Part shown: positions 47,505 to 55,049 of the stretch, in pieces | How positions within the stretch are numbered: position 1 is the stretch's first letter | How the letters are laid out: each line of letters begins with the position of its first letter | Assembly (NCBI RefSeq): GCF_000013985.1 | Contig: NC_008048.1 | Coordinates: 930,001-994,000 of the forward strand | Origin: Sphingopyxis alaskensis RB2256 | Lineage (GTDB): Bacteria; Pseudomonadota; Alphaproteobacteria; Sphingomonadales; Sphingomonadaceae | Reading direction: 5' to 3' | DNA: 64,000 nucleotides | The notes under the pieces: generated by a model | Told to the model about the DNA's origin: nothing | The model's input: the letters and a program-made list of their open reading frames with translations, nothing else | Databases searched by the model: none | Translations under genes and position numbers: made by a program

Positions 47505-47852
47505 TCAGGCCTCGGTCAAATCGAGCAAGGTCCGCGCGTCGAGGCCGATGCGGCGCATCTGCTGTGCGACCGGGGGCCACACATTCGTCAGGAAATCTTC
47601 GCGCATCAGGTCGCGCAGCCGATCGGTCGCCCCCTCGGCGACGAACATGCCCACGCCGCGCTTCACCGTGACCAGCCCCTCGTCCTGAAAGGTCTGATAG
47701 GCCTTGGCGACGGTGAGCGGGTTGGCGCCTTCGTCGGCGGCGAGGCTGCGCACCGAAGGCAACATGTCGCCGTCGCGAAAGGTGCCGTCGAGGATCGCGT
47801 TGGCGATCACGTCGCGCAGGCGCTGGTACACGGGTTTGGACTGATCGAGCAT
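47505..47852 (-). CDS. GntR-family regulator, YtrA subgroup
   Basis: The 115-residue protein is short for GntR regulators. An N-terminal winged helix (PVYQRLRDVIANAILDGTF and PSVRSLAADEGANPLTVAKA) is followed by only a small helical tail of about 45 residues, the form seen in the YtrA subgroup. Such regulators sense membrane stress or antibiotics and often control adjacent ABC transporters; none is adjacent here. The neighbouring gene on the same strand is a nitroreductase, 71 bases upstream. An inverted repeat between the two genes may be its operator, suggesting self-control. Confidence 0.9.
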   Translation of the reverse strand: MLDQSKPVYQRLRDVIANAILDGTFRDGDMLPSVRSLAADEGANPLTVAKAYQTFQDEGLVTVKRGVGMFVAEGATDRLRDLMREDFLTNVWPPVAQQMRRIGLDARTLLDLTEA

Positions 47853-47886
47853 GGCGACTTAATGCCATAAGACAGCAGCACAGTCA

Positions 47887-47925
47887 AATGTCGCTTATTA
47901 CGTCAACTCGCCAAACGGCGACATT
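47887..47925 (-). promoter_or_regulatory. Possible GntR operator
   Basis: AATGTCGC at 47887-47894 and GCGACATT at 47918-47925 are inverted eight-base arms 23 bases apart, with a related GCGACTTAA beside the GntR start. The second arm overlaps the end of the nitroreductase gene. YtrA-type operators are inverted repeats in the promoter of the regulator gene, which this fits. Confidence 0.35.
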
Positions 47926-48505
47926 AAATGTCCCAGGCGCGAACAACCTCGTCATATTCGGGCCTTGGTCGTTCGGATAGCGGGGCGTTCGCGGTGCCGA
48001 GGAAGAAATAGCCAACGATGGTGTCGCCCTCGCCCGCGCCGAACGCCGCGGCAACGTCGGGGCTGTAGGCGGCCCAGCCGGTGAGCCAGCTGCCGACGAA
48101 GCCGTGCGCGTGCGCGGCGTGGAGCAGGTTCATGCCCACCGCGCCCGCCGACATCCGTTGCTCCCACAGCGGGATTTTGGCCCCCTTCACAGGGGTGGAG
48201 AGCAGCACGAGCAGGGTGGGCGCCTGGTGCGCGAACTGATCGAGCGCGGAGAGATCCATGCCCGCGGCGCCGGGATTCTCCTTGACCCACGCTTCCTTGA
48301 GCAGCGCCGCGAAAGCCGCGCGCTGGTCGTCGGCGACGGTGACGATGCGCCAGGGGGCGAGCTTGCCATGGTCGGGGGTGCGCAGCGCAAGCTCGATGAT
48401 GGCGCGGAGCTGCGCGGCGTCGGGGCCGGGCGCCACCATGTCGCGCGCCTTGCCCGAACGGCGGGTGGCGAGATGGGCGAGGAGCGAGGAGTTGTCGTTG
48501 AACAT
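47924..48505 (-). CDS. Nitroreductase family protein (YdjA-like)
   Basis: The 193-residue protein has the FMN-binding pattern of small nitroreductases: the start LLAHLATRRSGKARD, LRTPDHGKLAPWRIVTV, the middle segment MSAGAVGMNLLHAAHAHGFVG, and YFFLGTANAPLSERPRP near the end. Members form homodimers and reduce nitroaromatics, quinones or flavins with NAD(P)H. The YdjA-like subgroup is small and substrate-unspecific. It has a Fur-like palindrome 38-58 bases before its start, so an iron-linked reduction, such as making free reduced flavin to release iron, is worth considering. The ATG at 48505 is chosen over one twelve codons upstream. Confidence 0.87.
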   Translation of the reverse strand: MFNDNSSLLAHLATRRSGKARDMVAPGPDAAQLRAIIELALRTPDHGKLAPWRIVTVADDQRAAFAALLKEAWVKENPGAAGMDLSALDQFAHQAPTLLVLLSTPVKGAKIPLWEQRMSAGAVGMNLLHAAHAHGFVGSWLTGWAAYSPDVAAAFGAGEGDTIVGYFFLGTANAPLSERPRPEYDEVVRAWDI

Positions 48506-48542
48506 GGCGTGCCATGTGGCCTTTGGCGCGCCTCCGCGCAAG

Positions 48543-48563
48543 TGTTGCGAGTGATTCGCAACA
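48543..48563. promoter_or_regulatory. Fur-like palindrome between the nitroreductase and peptide transporter genes
   Basis: TGTTGCGA and TCGCAACA are exact inverted arms around GTGAT, giving the core TGCGAGTGATTCGCA at 48546-48560. It follows the same pattern (TGCGAnTnAnTnGCA) as the box before the siderophore receptor at 40497-40511. It lies 38 bases before the nitroreductase start and 125 bases before the POT gene. Confidence 0.55.
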
Positions 48564-48687
48564 GTTTTCGGCCCGATCGCGATGGTTTCGCGCGCAATTA
48601 GATTCTTCCCATACGCAATTTTGACGTTAGGTTGCGGCCATCCGCCCCGCTGCCTGGGGCCAACATCATATCCAGGGAAGGGTCGCC

Positions 48688-50271
48688 ATGACCAAAGCCT
48701 ATGCCCAGCACGGGGATGCCGCCGGGACGTTTCTCGGCCACCCCAAGGGGCTTTTCGTCCTTTTTTTCGCCGAAATGTGGGAGCGTTTTTCCTATTACGG
48801 GATGCGCGCGCTGCTGATTTTCTACCTGACGAAGCACTGGCTGTTCTCGGACAGTGAATCGGGGGTCATCTATGGCGCCTATACCGCGCTCGTCTACATC
48901 ACGCCGGTGCTGGGCGGCTATCTGGCGGACAAATGGCTGGGGCAGCGCAAGGCAGTGCTCTTCGGCGCCATATTGCTGACCTTCGGCCATTTCATCATGG
49001 GCTTCGAGGGTGACGGCGGGCAGGATCCCGCCAGCCTCAACATCTTCTGGCTGGCGCTTGCCTTCATCATCGTCGGTTCGGGTTTCCTGAAAGCCAATAT
49101 CTCGGTGATCGTCGGCCAGCTCTATCCGCGCACCGACGTGCGCCGCGACGGCGCCTATACGATTTTCTATATGGGGATCAACCTCGGCGCCTTCCTCGGT
49201 TCGCTGCTCTGCGGCTATCTGGGCGAAACCTATGGCTGGGCCTATGGCTTCGGCGCCGCGGGCTTCGGGATGCTGCTGGGCCTGATCGTCTTCATCTGGG
49301 GCAAGCCGCTGCTGCTCGGCCGCGGCGAAGCGCCCGATCCCGCCAGGCTCGCCGCGCCGGTGATGGGCATCAAGTTCGAATGGCTGCTCTATATCGTCGG
49401 TATCCTTGCCGTCGGCGTCTGCTGGTGGATGGTGCAGAATCAGGCGGTCGTCGGCACGTTGCTCGGCGTCGCCGGGGCGATCCTCGTCGCCTATGTCATC
49501 TTCACCGCGGTGGTGAAGCTGCCGTCGGACGATCGCGACCGCATCTTTGCCGCCATGTTCCTGATCCTCGGTTCGATCCTGTTCTGGGCGTTGTTCGAGC
49601 AGGCGGGTTCGTCGCTCAACCTGTTCACCGATCGCTATGTCGATCGCGCCGGGGTGCCCGCGTCGGTGTTCCAGTCGCTCAACGCCGGCTATATCGTCCT
49701 GCTGGCGCCGCTGTTCGCGATGCTGTGGACGTGGCTCGGTCGCCGCAACATGGAGCCTTCGGCGCCGGCGAAGTTCGGCCTGGCGATGCTGCAACTGGGC
49801 CTCGGCTTTCTTGTCCTCAAATGGGGCGCCGAAGCGGTCGGCATGGGCAATGCGACGCCGGTGCTGTTCATCTTCCTGATCTATCTGCTCCACACGACCG
49901 GCGAACTTTGCCTGTCGCCCGTGGGGCTCAGTGCGATGAACCGTCTCGCGCCCGCGCACATGGCCTCGCTCATCATGGGGACGTGGTTCTTCGCCTCCGC
50001 GACCGGCAATTTTGCCGCTGGCCTGATCGCCGCGGCGACGGGCTCCGAAAAGGCGAGCGGCGAGGGTGCGGGCAAGGCGCTGGTGCTCGATGTCTATCAG
50101 ACGATCGGCCTGTGGGCGATCGGCTTTGGCGTGCTGGTGATCCTCGTGTCGCCGCTGATCAAGAAGCTGATGCACCTCGATACGCTGCGCGATGCCGATG
50201 AGCTGGCGGGCAGCAAGGAGCTGGCCGAGCCGCAGGCGGCGGGCGTTCATCCCGAACCCAAGGGGGCGTAA
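48688..50271 (+). CDS. POT-family proton-dependent oligopeptide transporter
   Basis: This 527-residue carrier has the POT signature FFAEMWERFSYYGMRALL (ExxERFxYY proton and peptide site) and about fourteen hydrophobic segments. It also carries the second family segment GAFLGSLLCGYLGETYGW with the FYMGINLGA motif just before it. It imports di- and tripeptides with protons through the inner membrane. The following two genes encode amidohydrolases, the first only three bases downstream, so imported or periplasmic dipeptide-like amides may be the shared substrates. The start has an AGGGAAGGG ahead of it. Confidence 0.93.
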   Translation: MTKAYAQHGDAAGTFLGHPKGLFVLFFAEMWERFSYYGMRALLIFYLTKHWLFSDSESGVIYGAYTALVYITPVLGGYLADKWLGQRKAVLFGAILLTFGHFIMGFEGDGGQDPASLNIFWLALAFIIVGSGFLKANISVIVGQLYPRTDVRRDGAYTIFYMGINLGAFLGSLLCGYLGETYGWAYGFGAAGFGMLLGLIVFIWGKPLLLGRGEAPDPARLAAPVMGIKFEWLLYIVGILAVGVCWWMVQNQAVVGTLLGVAGAILVAYVIFTAVVKLPSDDRDRIFAAMFLILGSILFWALFEQAGSSLNLFTDRYVDRAGVPASVFQSLNAGYIVLLAPLFAMLWTWLGRRNMEPSAPAKFGLAMLQLGLGFLVLKWGAEAVGMGNATPVLFIFLIYLLHTTGELCLSPVGLSAMNRLAPAHMASLIMGTWFFASATGNFAAGLIAAATGSEKASGEGAGKALVLDVYQTIGLWAIGFGVLVILVSPLIKKLMHLDTLRDADELAGSKELAEPQAAGVHPEPKGA

Positions 50272-50274
50272 TTC

Positions 50275-51687
50275 ATGAAAACGGGTGTGAAGGGCAGCCT
50301 GCTGGCTGCGGTGTCGCTGGCGCTTGTCGGCTGTGCGGCGACGGGTGGCGGTGCGGCGTCGGCGGGCGACAAGCCAGCCGCGAGCGCCGACAAACCAGCG
50401 AAGTTCGACAAAAACCCCTATCCGTCGACCTATACGCCCTATCCGGGGCGGCCGACGGCGGTGCGCGGGGTGACGATCTTTGACGGCGAAGGCGGGCGGA
50501 TCGACAATGGCGTCGTGCTGTTCGCCGGCGGCAAGATCGAGGCGGTCGGCGGCGCCGACACGGCGATCCCGGCGGGCTATGATGTGATCGACGGCACCGG
50601 CAAGGTGCTGACCCCCGGCATCATCGACATCCACAGCCACCTTGGCGACTATCCCTCGCCCAGCGTCGATGCGCACGACGACGGCAACGAGGCGACGTCG
50701 CCGACCACACCCGAAGTCTGGTCCGAACATAGCGTGTGGCCACAGGATCCGGGGTTCAGCCGCGCGCTGGCGAATGGCGGCGTCACGAGCCTGCAAATCC
50801 TGCCCGGCAGCGCCAACCTGATGGGCGGGCGGTCGATCACGCTCAAAAATGTGCCGTCGCGCACGGTGCAGGGGATGAAGTTCCCCGGCGCGCCCTATGG
50901 CCTGAAAATGGCGTGCGGCGAGAATCCGAAGCGCGTCTATGGCGGCAAGGGGCGGATGCCCTCTACCCGCATGGGCAATTTTGCCGTCAATCGCCAAACC
51001 TGGGCGAAGGCGGTCGCCTATAAGAAAAAGCTGGACGACGGCAAGGCCGTCGACCGCGACCTCGCGATGGAAACGCTCGCGGGGGTGCTCGCGGGCGAAA
51101 TCCTGATCCACAATCACTGCTATCGCGCCGACGAAATGGCGCTGGTGATCGATATGTCGAAGGAGTTCGGTTACAAGGTATCGACCTTTCACCACGCGGT
51201 CGAAAGCTACAAGATTGCCGACATGCTCGCGAAGGAAGGCATTTGTTCGGCGATGTGGGCCGACTGGTGGGGCTTCAAGATGGAAGCCTATGACAGCGTG
51301 AACGAAAATGTCCCGCTGGTTCACAAGGCCGGCGCCTGCGCGATCGTCCATTCGGACGACGCGAACCAGATCCAGCGGCTCAATCAGGAAGCGGCGAAGG
51401 CGTTGAAAGCCGGGCGCCGCATGGGCATCGACGTCAGCGATGCGGTGGCGTGGAGCTGGCTTTCCTATAACCCGGCGAAGGCGCTGGGCATCGGCGAGCA
51501 GACGGGCAGCCTGAAGCCGGGCAAGATGGCCGACGTCGTGCTGTGGAACGGCGATCCGTTCAGCGCCTATACGCGGCCCGAGAAGGTCTGGATCGACGGT
51601 GCGCTGATGTTCGATGCGATGGACCCGCGGCGGCGACCGGTCAGCGATTTCGAGCTGGGGCAGCCGGGTGAAGGAGATGTGAAATGA
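50275..51687 (+). CDS. Amidohydrolase lipoprotein, catalytic-looking
   Basis: The 470-residue protein has a lipobox (LALVGC) and a short linker, so it is membrane-anchored outside the cytoplasm. All metal ligands of a two-metal amidohydrolase can be found: HSH in GIIDIHSHLGD, HNHCYRADE, HHAVESYK and an aspartate in IVHSDDANQIQ. TPGIIDIH and SLKPGKMADVVLWNGDPF give the usual start and end of the beta barrel. It likely hydrolyses a small cyclic or linear amide, perhaps a dipeptide. It is between the POT transporter and a second amidohydrolase whose start overlaps its stop (ATGA). Confidence 0.88.
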   Translation: MKTGVKGSLLAAVSLALVGCAATGGGAASAGDKPAASADKPAKFDKNPYPSTYTPYPGRPTAVRGVTIFDGEGGRIDNGVVLFAGGKIEAVGGADTAIPAGYDVIDGTGKVLTPGIIDIHSHLGDYPSPSVDAHDDGNEATSPTTPEVWSEHSVWPQDPGFSRALANGGVTSLQILPGSANLMGGRSITLKNVPSRTVQGMKFPGAPYGLKMACGENPKRVYGGKGRMPSTRMGNFAVNRQTWAKAVAYKKKLDDGKAVDRDLAMETLAGVLAGEILIHNHCYRADEMALVIDMSKEFGYKVSTFHHAVESYKIADMLAKEGICSAMWADWWGFKMEAYDSVNENVPLVHKAGACAIVHSDDANQIQRLNQEAAKALKAGRRMGIDVSDAVAWSWLSYNPAKALGIGEQTGSLKPGKMADVVLWNGDPFSAYTRPEKVWIDGALMFDAMDPRRRPVSDFELGQPGEGDVK

Positions 51688-53090
51688 GCAAGCGCTTCAC
51701 CGCCTTTCACACCCGTTTGCATCAGGCGAAGTCGCGATGCCCATCGTTCGTGCGCGCCTTCGGCGTGTCTCGACTTCGCTCGACACGAACGGGGCTGGGG
51801 ACTGCGCTCGTTGCAGCCTTGGCGTTGGCCGCACCCGCCGCCGCGCAAGATGTCGCGATCACCAATGCCAGGCTCGTCATCGGCGACGGCAGCGCGCCGA
51901 TCGAGGGCGGCACCGTCGTCGTGCGCGGCGGCAGGGTCGTCGCCGCCGGTGCGGGCGTCGCGGTGCCCGCGGGCGTCGAGCGCGTCGATGCCGAAGGCCG
52001 CTATGTGACGCCGGGCATCGTCGCGGCGTTCAGCCGGGTCGGGCTGGTCGAGGTCGACGCGGTGAGCGGATCGAACGACCGCGCGGCGCCGCGCACGCGC
52101 TTTTCGGCGGGGCTTGATATTGCGCCAGCATTGAACCCGATGGGATCGCCCGTCGCGGTCAATCGCGCGTCGGGCGTCACGCGCGCGATCGTCGCGCCCG
52201 GCGGCAGCAGCAATTTGTTCGCGGGCCAGGGCGCGGTCGTCGACCTGGCCGACGATATGGACATGGTGACGCGCCCGCGCGCGCTGCAATATGTGGCGTT
52301 CGGCGAGGATGGGGCCGCGAAGGCGGGGGGCAGCCGCGCCGCGACCTTCCTCTTGTTCCGTGAACAATTGCTTGCGGCGCGCAGCTATGCCCGCAATCCC
52401 GCGGCGCTCGCCGAATGGGGCAATGACGCGATGCTCCAGCGCGCCGATGCCGAGGCGCTGGTGCGCGTGATCGACGGCACGACGCCGCTGTTCGTGCGGG
52501 TCGACCGTGCCGCCGACATCGTCAATGTGCTGAAGCTGAAAGGCGAGTTTCCGGCGATGAAGCTGGTGCTCGTCGGCGTCACCGACGGCTGGCTCGTCGC
52601 GCGCGAGATCGCCGCGGCGAAGGTGCCGGTGCTCGTCTCGCCGCTGAGCGACCTGCCCGACAGTTTCGAGCGGCTGGCGGCGACGCAATCGAACGCCGGA
52701 CGGCTGAAGGCCGCGGGCGTCGATGTGTCAGTGGGCGTGTTCGACGACGATGATGCACACAAGATGGGCTATGCCACGCAATATGCGGGCAATCTGGTCG
52801 GGCTGGCGCGGATGCCTGGTGCGAGCGGGATGACGTGGGATCAGGCCTTTGCCGCGATCAGCAGCGCGCCCGCGCGCGCGGTAGGCATGGAAGGCAGCAT
52901 CGGATCGCTGCGCCCCGGCCGCGTCGGCGACGTCGTGATCTGGGACAACGACCCGCTCGAACTCGGCAGCCGACCGGTCGCGATCTGGATCGACGGCAGG
53001 GCGCAGTCGCTGACGACCCGGCAGGACCGCCTGCGCGATCGCTATGCGACGCCGCAGGAAGGCGCGTTGCCGAAGGCCTATGATCGGTAG
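51684..53090 (+). CDS. Amidohydrolase-like protein lacking the HxH motif, with a repeat in its leader
   Basis: The 468-residue protein starts with AAGGAG ahead of the ATG at 51684 and overlaps the previous stop. Residues about 10-36 are encoded by a family A palindromic repeat, then comes a normal hydrophobic signal core (GTALVAALALAAPAAAQ). An internal GTG at 51765 would restart translation with a tidy signal peptide. The mature protein looks like an amidohydrolase (NARLVIGDGSAPIEGG, VTPGIVAAFSRVG, SLRPGRVGDVVIWDNDPL), but the expected HxH is absent after TPGI. It is probably a non-catalytic partner of the upstream enzyme. Confidence 0.85.
   Translation: MSKRFTAFHTRLHQAKSRCPSFVRAFGVSRLRSTRTGLGTALVAALALAAPAAAQDVAITNARLVIGDGSAPIEGGTVVVRGGRVVAAGAGVAVPAGVERVDAEGRYVTPGIVAAFSRVGLVEVDAVSGSNDRAAPRTRFSAGLDIAPALNPMGSPVAVNRASGVTRAIVAPGGSSNLFAGQGAVVDLADDMDMVTRPRALQYVAFGEDGAAKAGGSRAATFLLFREQLLAARSYARNPAALAEWGNDAMLQRADAEALVRVIDGTTPLFVRVDRAADIVNVLKLKGEFPAMKLVLVGVTDGWLVAREIAAAKVPVLVSPLSDLPDSFERLAATQSNAGRLKAAGVDVSVGVFDDDDAHKMGYATQYAGNLVGLARMPGASGMTWDQAFAAISSAPARAVGMEGSIGSLRPGRVGDVVIWDNDPLELGSRPVAIWIDGRAQSLTTRQDRLRDRYATPQEGALPKAYDR
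51713..51792. repeat. Family A palindromic repeat, copy 2, inside a coding sequence
   Basis: This copy runs almost base for base with the intergenic one at 20223-20302, including the shared right arm TCTCGACTTCGCTCGACACG. It lies at codons 10-36 of the amidohydrolase-like gene, between its start and its signal peptide, and keeps the frame open. The left arm has several changes, so the palindrome is weaker here. Confidence 0.9.
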
Positions 53091-53100
53091 GTGTTGATTT

Positions 53101-53178
53101 CGTCATCCCGGCGAAGGCCGGGATCTCGCCCTCGCGTTCTCAGGCAGCGGCGAGATCCCCGCCTTCGCGGGGATGACG
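53101..53178. repeat. Family C palindromic repeat, copy 2
   Basis: The arms at 53101-53127 and 53152-53178 match those of the copy at 47385-47462; the right arm has two changes. It begins ten bases after the amidohydrolase stop. The remainder of the 53091-53332 gap has no gene and only loosely repeated GATGTT words around 53220-53270. Confidence 0.9.
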
Positions 53179-53332
53179 GGCGTAAATGGTGATCGATGCG
53201 ATCGGGAACATGATCAAATGTTGACGATGTTATCTTTGCTGTCCAAGATGTTGTCACTGCAAACATCGCGACTCGCCTGAGGGTCATCGCGCTGGGAAGC
53301 GAACGGATTGTCGATCAATAAGGGTGTCCGCC

Positions 53333-54034
53333 ATGCAACCGATGTCACTGTTGATTACCACCTGCGTCCTGTTCGTCGGCACCCATTTGCTGATGTCGCA
53401 TCCGTTGCGCGCGGGGCTGGCGAGCCGACTGGGTGAGCGGGGATTCCAGATCGTCTATTCGATCGTCGCGATCGCGACCTTCATCCTGGTGGTGCAGGCG
53501 TGGCGCGGGATGCCGCCCGAACCGCCGCTTTGGCCGGTCGGGGACGGGCTTTGGGCGCTTGCCTCGCTGATCGTGCTGTTCGCGAGCATATTGTTCGTGG
53601 GGTCGCTGGTCGGCAATCCCGCGCTGGCGGCGCCGGGCGCCGAAAAGGCTGCACAGGCCGCGCCGCGCGGGGTGTTCGCAATCACGCGCCACCCGATGAT
53701 GTGGGGCTTTGCGCTATGGGCGCTGGCGCATGTCATGGTGATGCCGACGCCGGGGCAGATTGTGCTGTCGGCGACGATCGCCTTCCTCGCGCTCGCCGGA
53801 TCGGCGGGGCAGGATGTCAAGAAGGCGCGACTGATGGGCGACGCCTGGCGCGGCTGGGCGGCGCGGACGAGCTTCGTTCCCTTTGCGCGGCAGGTCGGCG
53901 GCGCGGCGCCATGGGCCGACGCAATGCCGCGCGCGCACGCGCTGCTCGGCGGGATCATCCTCTGGCTCGCGGCGAGCTGGGCGCATGGCGCGCTGGGCTA
54001 TATGGTTGCAGGGGTCTGGCGCTGGGTGGGATAA
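53333..54034 (+). CDS. NnrU-family membrane protein
   Basis: The 233-residue protein has about six hydrophobic segments. It shows the NnrU pattern LFVGTHLLMSHPLRAGLASR at the start, then GFQIVYSIVAIATFILVVQA and the histidine-containing FAITRHPMMWGFALWALAH. NnrU proteins were first found near denitrification genes, and relatives act in carotenoid chemistry as 15-cis-zeta-carotene isomerases, which carry a haem. The TRHPMMWG motif with a histidine fits such a haem site. No denitrification gene is nearby, so the enzyme role is open. The ATG at 53333 has AAGGG ahead of it. Confidence 0.85.
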   Translation: MQPMSLLITTCVLFVGTHLLMSHPLRAGLASRLGERGFQIVYSIVAIATFILVVQAWRGMPPEPPLWPVGDGLWALASLIVLFASILFVGSLVGNPALAAPGAEKAAQAAPRGVFAITRHPMMWGFALWALAHVMVMPTPGQIVLSATIAFLALAGSAGQDVKKARLMGDAWRGWAARTSFVPFARQVGGAAPWADAMPRAHALLGGIILWLAASWAHGALGYMVAGVWRWVG

Positions 54035-54053
54035 CGGCCCTGCCGCCGAAGTC

Positions 54054-55049
54054 TTACAGCCGCACCATCCGCATCCCCTGTTCGCCATAGCGCGGGCCGC
54101 TGGTTCCGCCCTTCGGCGCTGCGGAGTCGATCGCCTCGATGTCGTCGGCGGTCAGCGTGACGTCGGCGGCGCCGACGCTGTCCTCCATCGTCGCGCGCCG
54201 CTTGGTGCCGGGGATGGGGACGATGTCCTCGCCCCGCGCGAGCAGCCAGGCGAGCGCCACCTGCGCCTTTGACACGCCATGCTTGTCGGCGACCGCGCCG
54301 ATGGCATCGACGATCGCGAGGTTGGCGGGGAGATTCTCGTCCGAATAGCGCGGGTCGTTGCGGCGCCAGTCATGCTCGGGCAGTTCGTCGCGGCTGCGCA
54401 CCGCACCCGCGAGGAAACCGCGGCCAAGCGGCGAATAGGGGACGAAGCCGATGCCATGTTCGCGGCAGACGGGCAGGATCTCGTCCTCCACGTCGCGCTC
54501 CCAGATCGAATACTCGCTTTGCAGCGCGGTGATCGGCGCGGCCTTGGCAGCGCGGCGGAGCGTTTCGGGACCGGCTTCGGAGAGCGCGATATGGCGCACC
54601 TTGCCCTCCTTCACCAACTCCATCATCCCGCCGACGACCTCCTCGATCGGGATCGCGGGATCGACGCGGTGCTGGTAGAAAAGGTCGATCGTGTCGATGC
54701 CGAGCCGCTGGAGCGAACCTTCGCAGCTTTTGCGCGCGTTTTCCGGCGAGCCATCGACGCCGGTGATCTGCTTGCCGTCGAAGCGGAAGCCGAACTTGGT
54801 GGCGATGACAAGGCCGTCGCGCTTGCCGCGGATCGCTTCGCCCAGCAGCTCCTCGTTGCTGAACGGACCATAGATTTGCGCGGTATCGAAAAAGGTGACG
54901 CCGAGGTCGATCGCGCGGTGGATGGTGCGCGTCGCTTCGTCGAGATCGGCCGCCTCGCCATAAAGGATATTGCCGCCCTTGATCATCGGCATGCAGCCGA
55001 TGCCGATCGCGGAAACGGTGAGGCCGTGGCCGAGCGTGCGATATTTCAT
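54054..55049 (-). CDS. Aldo/keto reductase
   Basis: The 331-residue protein has the aldo/keto reductase barrel signature: the start YRTLGHGLTVSAIGIGCM, FFDTAQIYGPFSNEELLGEA with the catalytic aspartate and tyrosine, KFGFRFDGKQ with the lysine, and YQHRVDPAIPIEEVVG with the histidine. IPIPGTKRRATMEDSVGA near the end binds NADPH. It reduces aldehydes or ketones; this subgroup, with IYGPFSNEELLG, includes YhdN-like general enzymes and pyridoxal reductases. It overlaps the symporter stop by four bases on the same strand, so the pair is one transcript. Confidence 0.92.
   Translation of the reverse strand: MKYRTLGHGLTVSAIGIGCMPMIKGGNILYGEAADLDEATRTIHRAIDLGVTFFDTAQIYGPFSNEELLGEAIRGKRDGLVIATKFGFRFDGKQITGVDGSPENARKSCEGSLQRLGIDTIDLFYQHRVDPAIPIEEVVGGMMELVKEGKVRHIALSEAGPETLRRAAKAAPITALQSEYSIWERDVEDEILPVCREHGIGFVPYSPLGRGFLAGAVRSRDELPEHDWRRNDPRYSDENLPANLAIVDAIGAVADKHGVSKAQVALAWLLARGEDIVPIPGTKRRATMEDSVGAADVTLTADDIEAIDSAAPKGGTSGPRYGEQGMRMVRL

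Noticed and set aside
53300..53325. An FNR-type box before the NnrU-family gene
   Set aside because: TTGTCGATCAA near 53309 has the half-site words, but the spacing is too short for TTGAT-N4-ATCAA.
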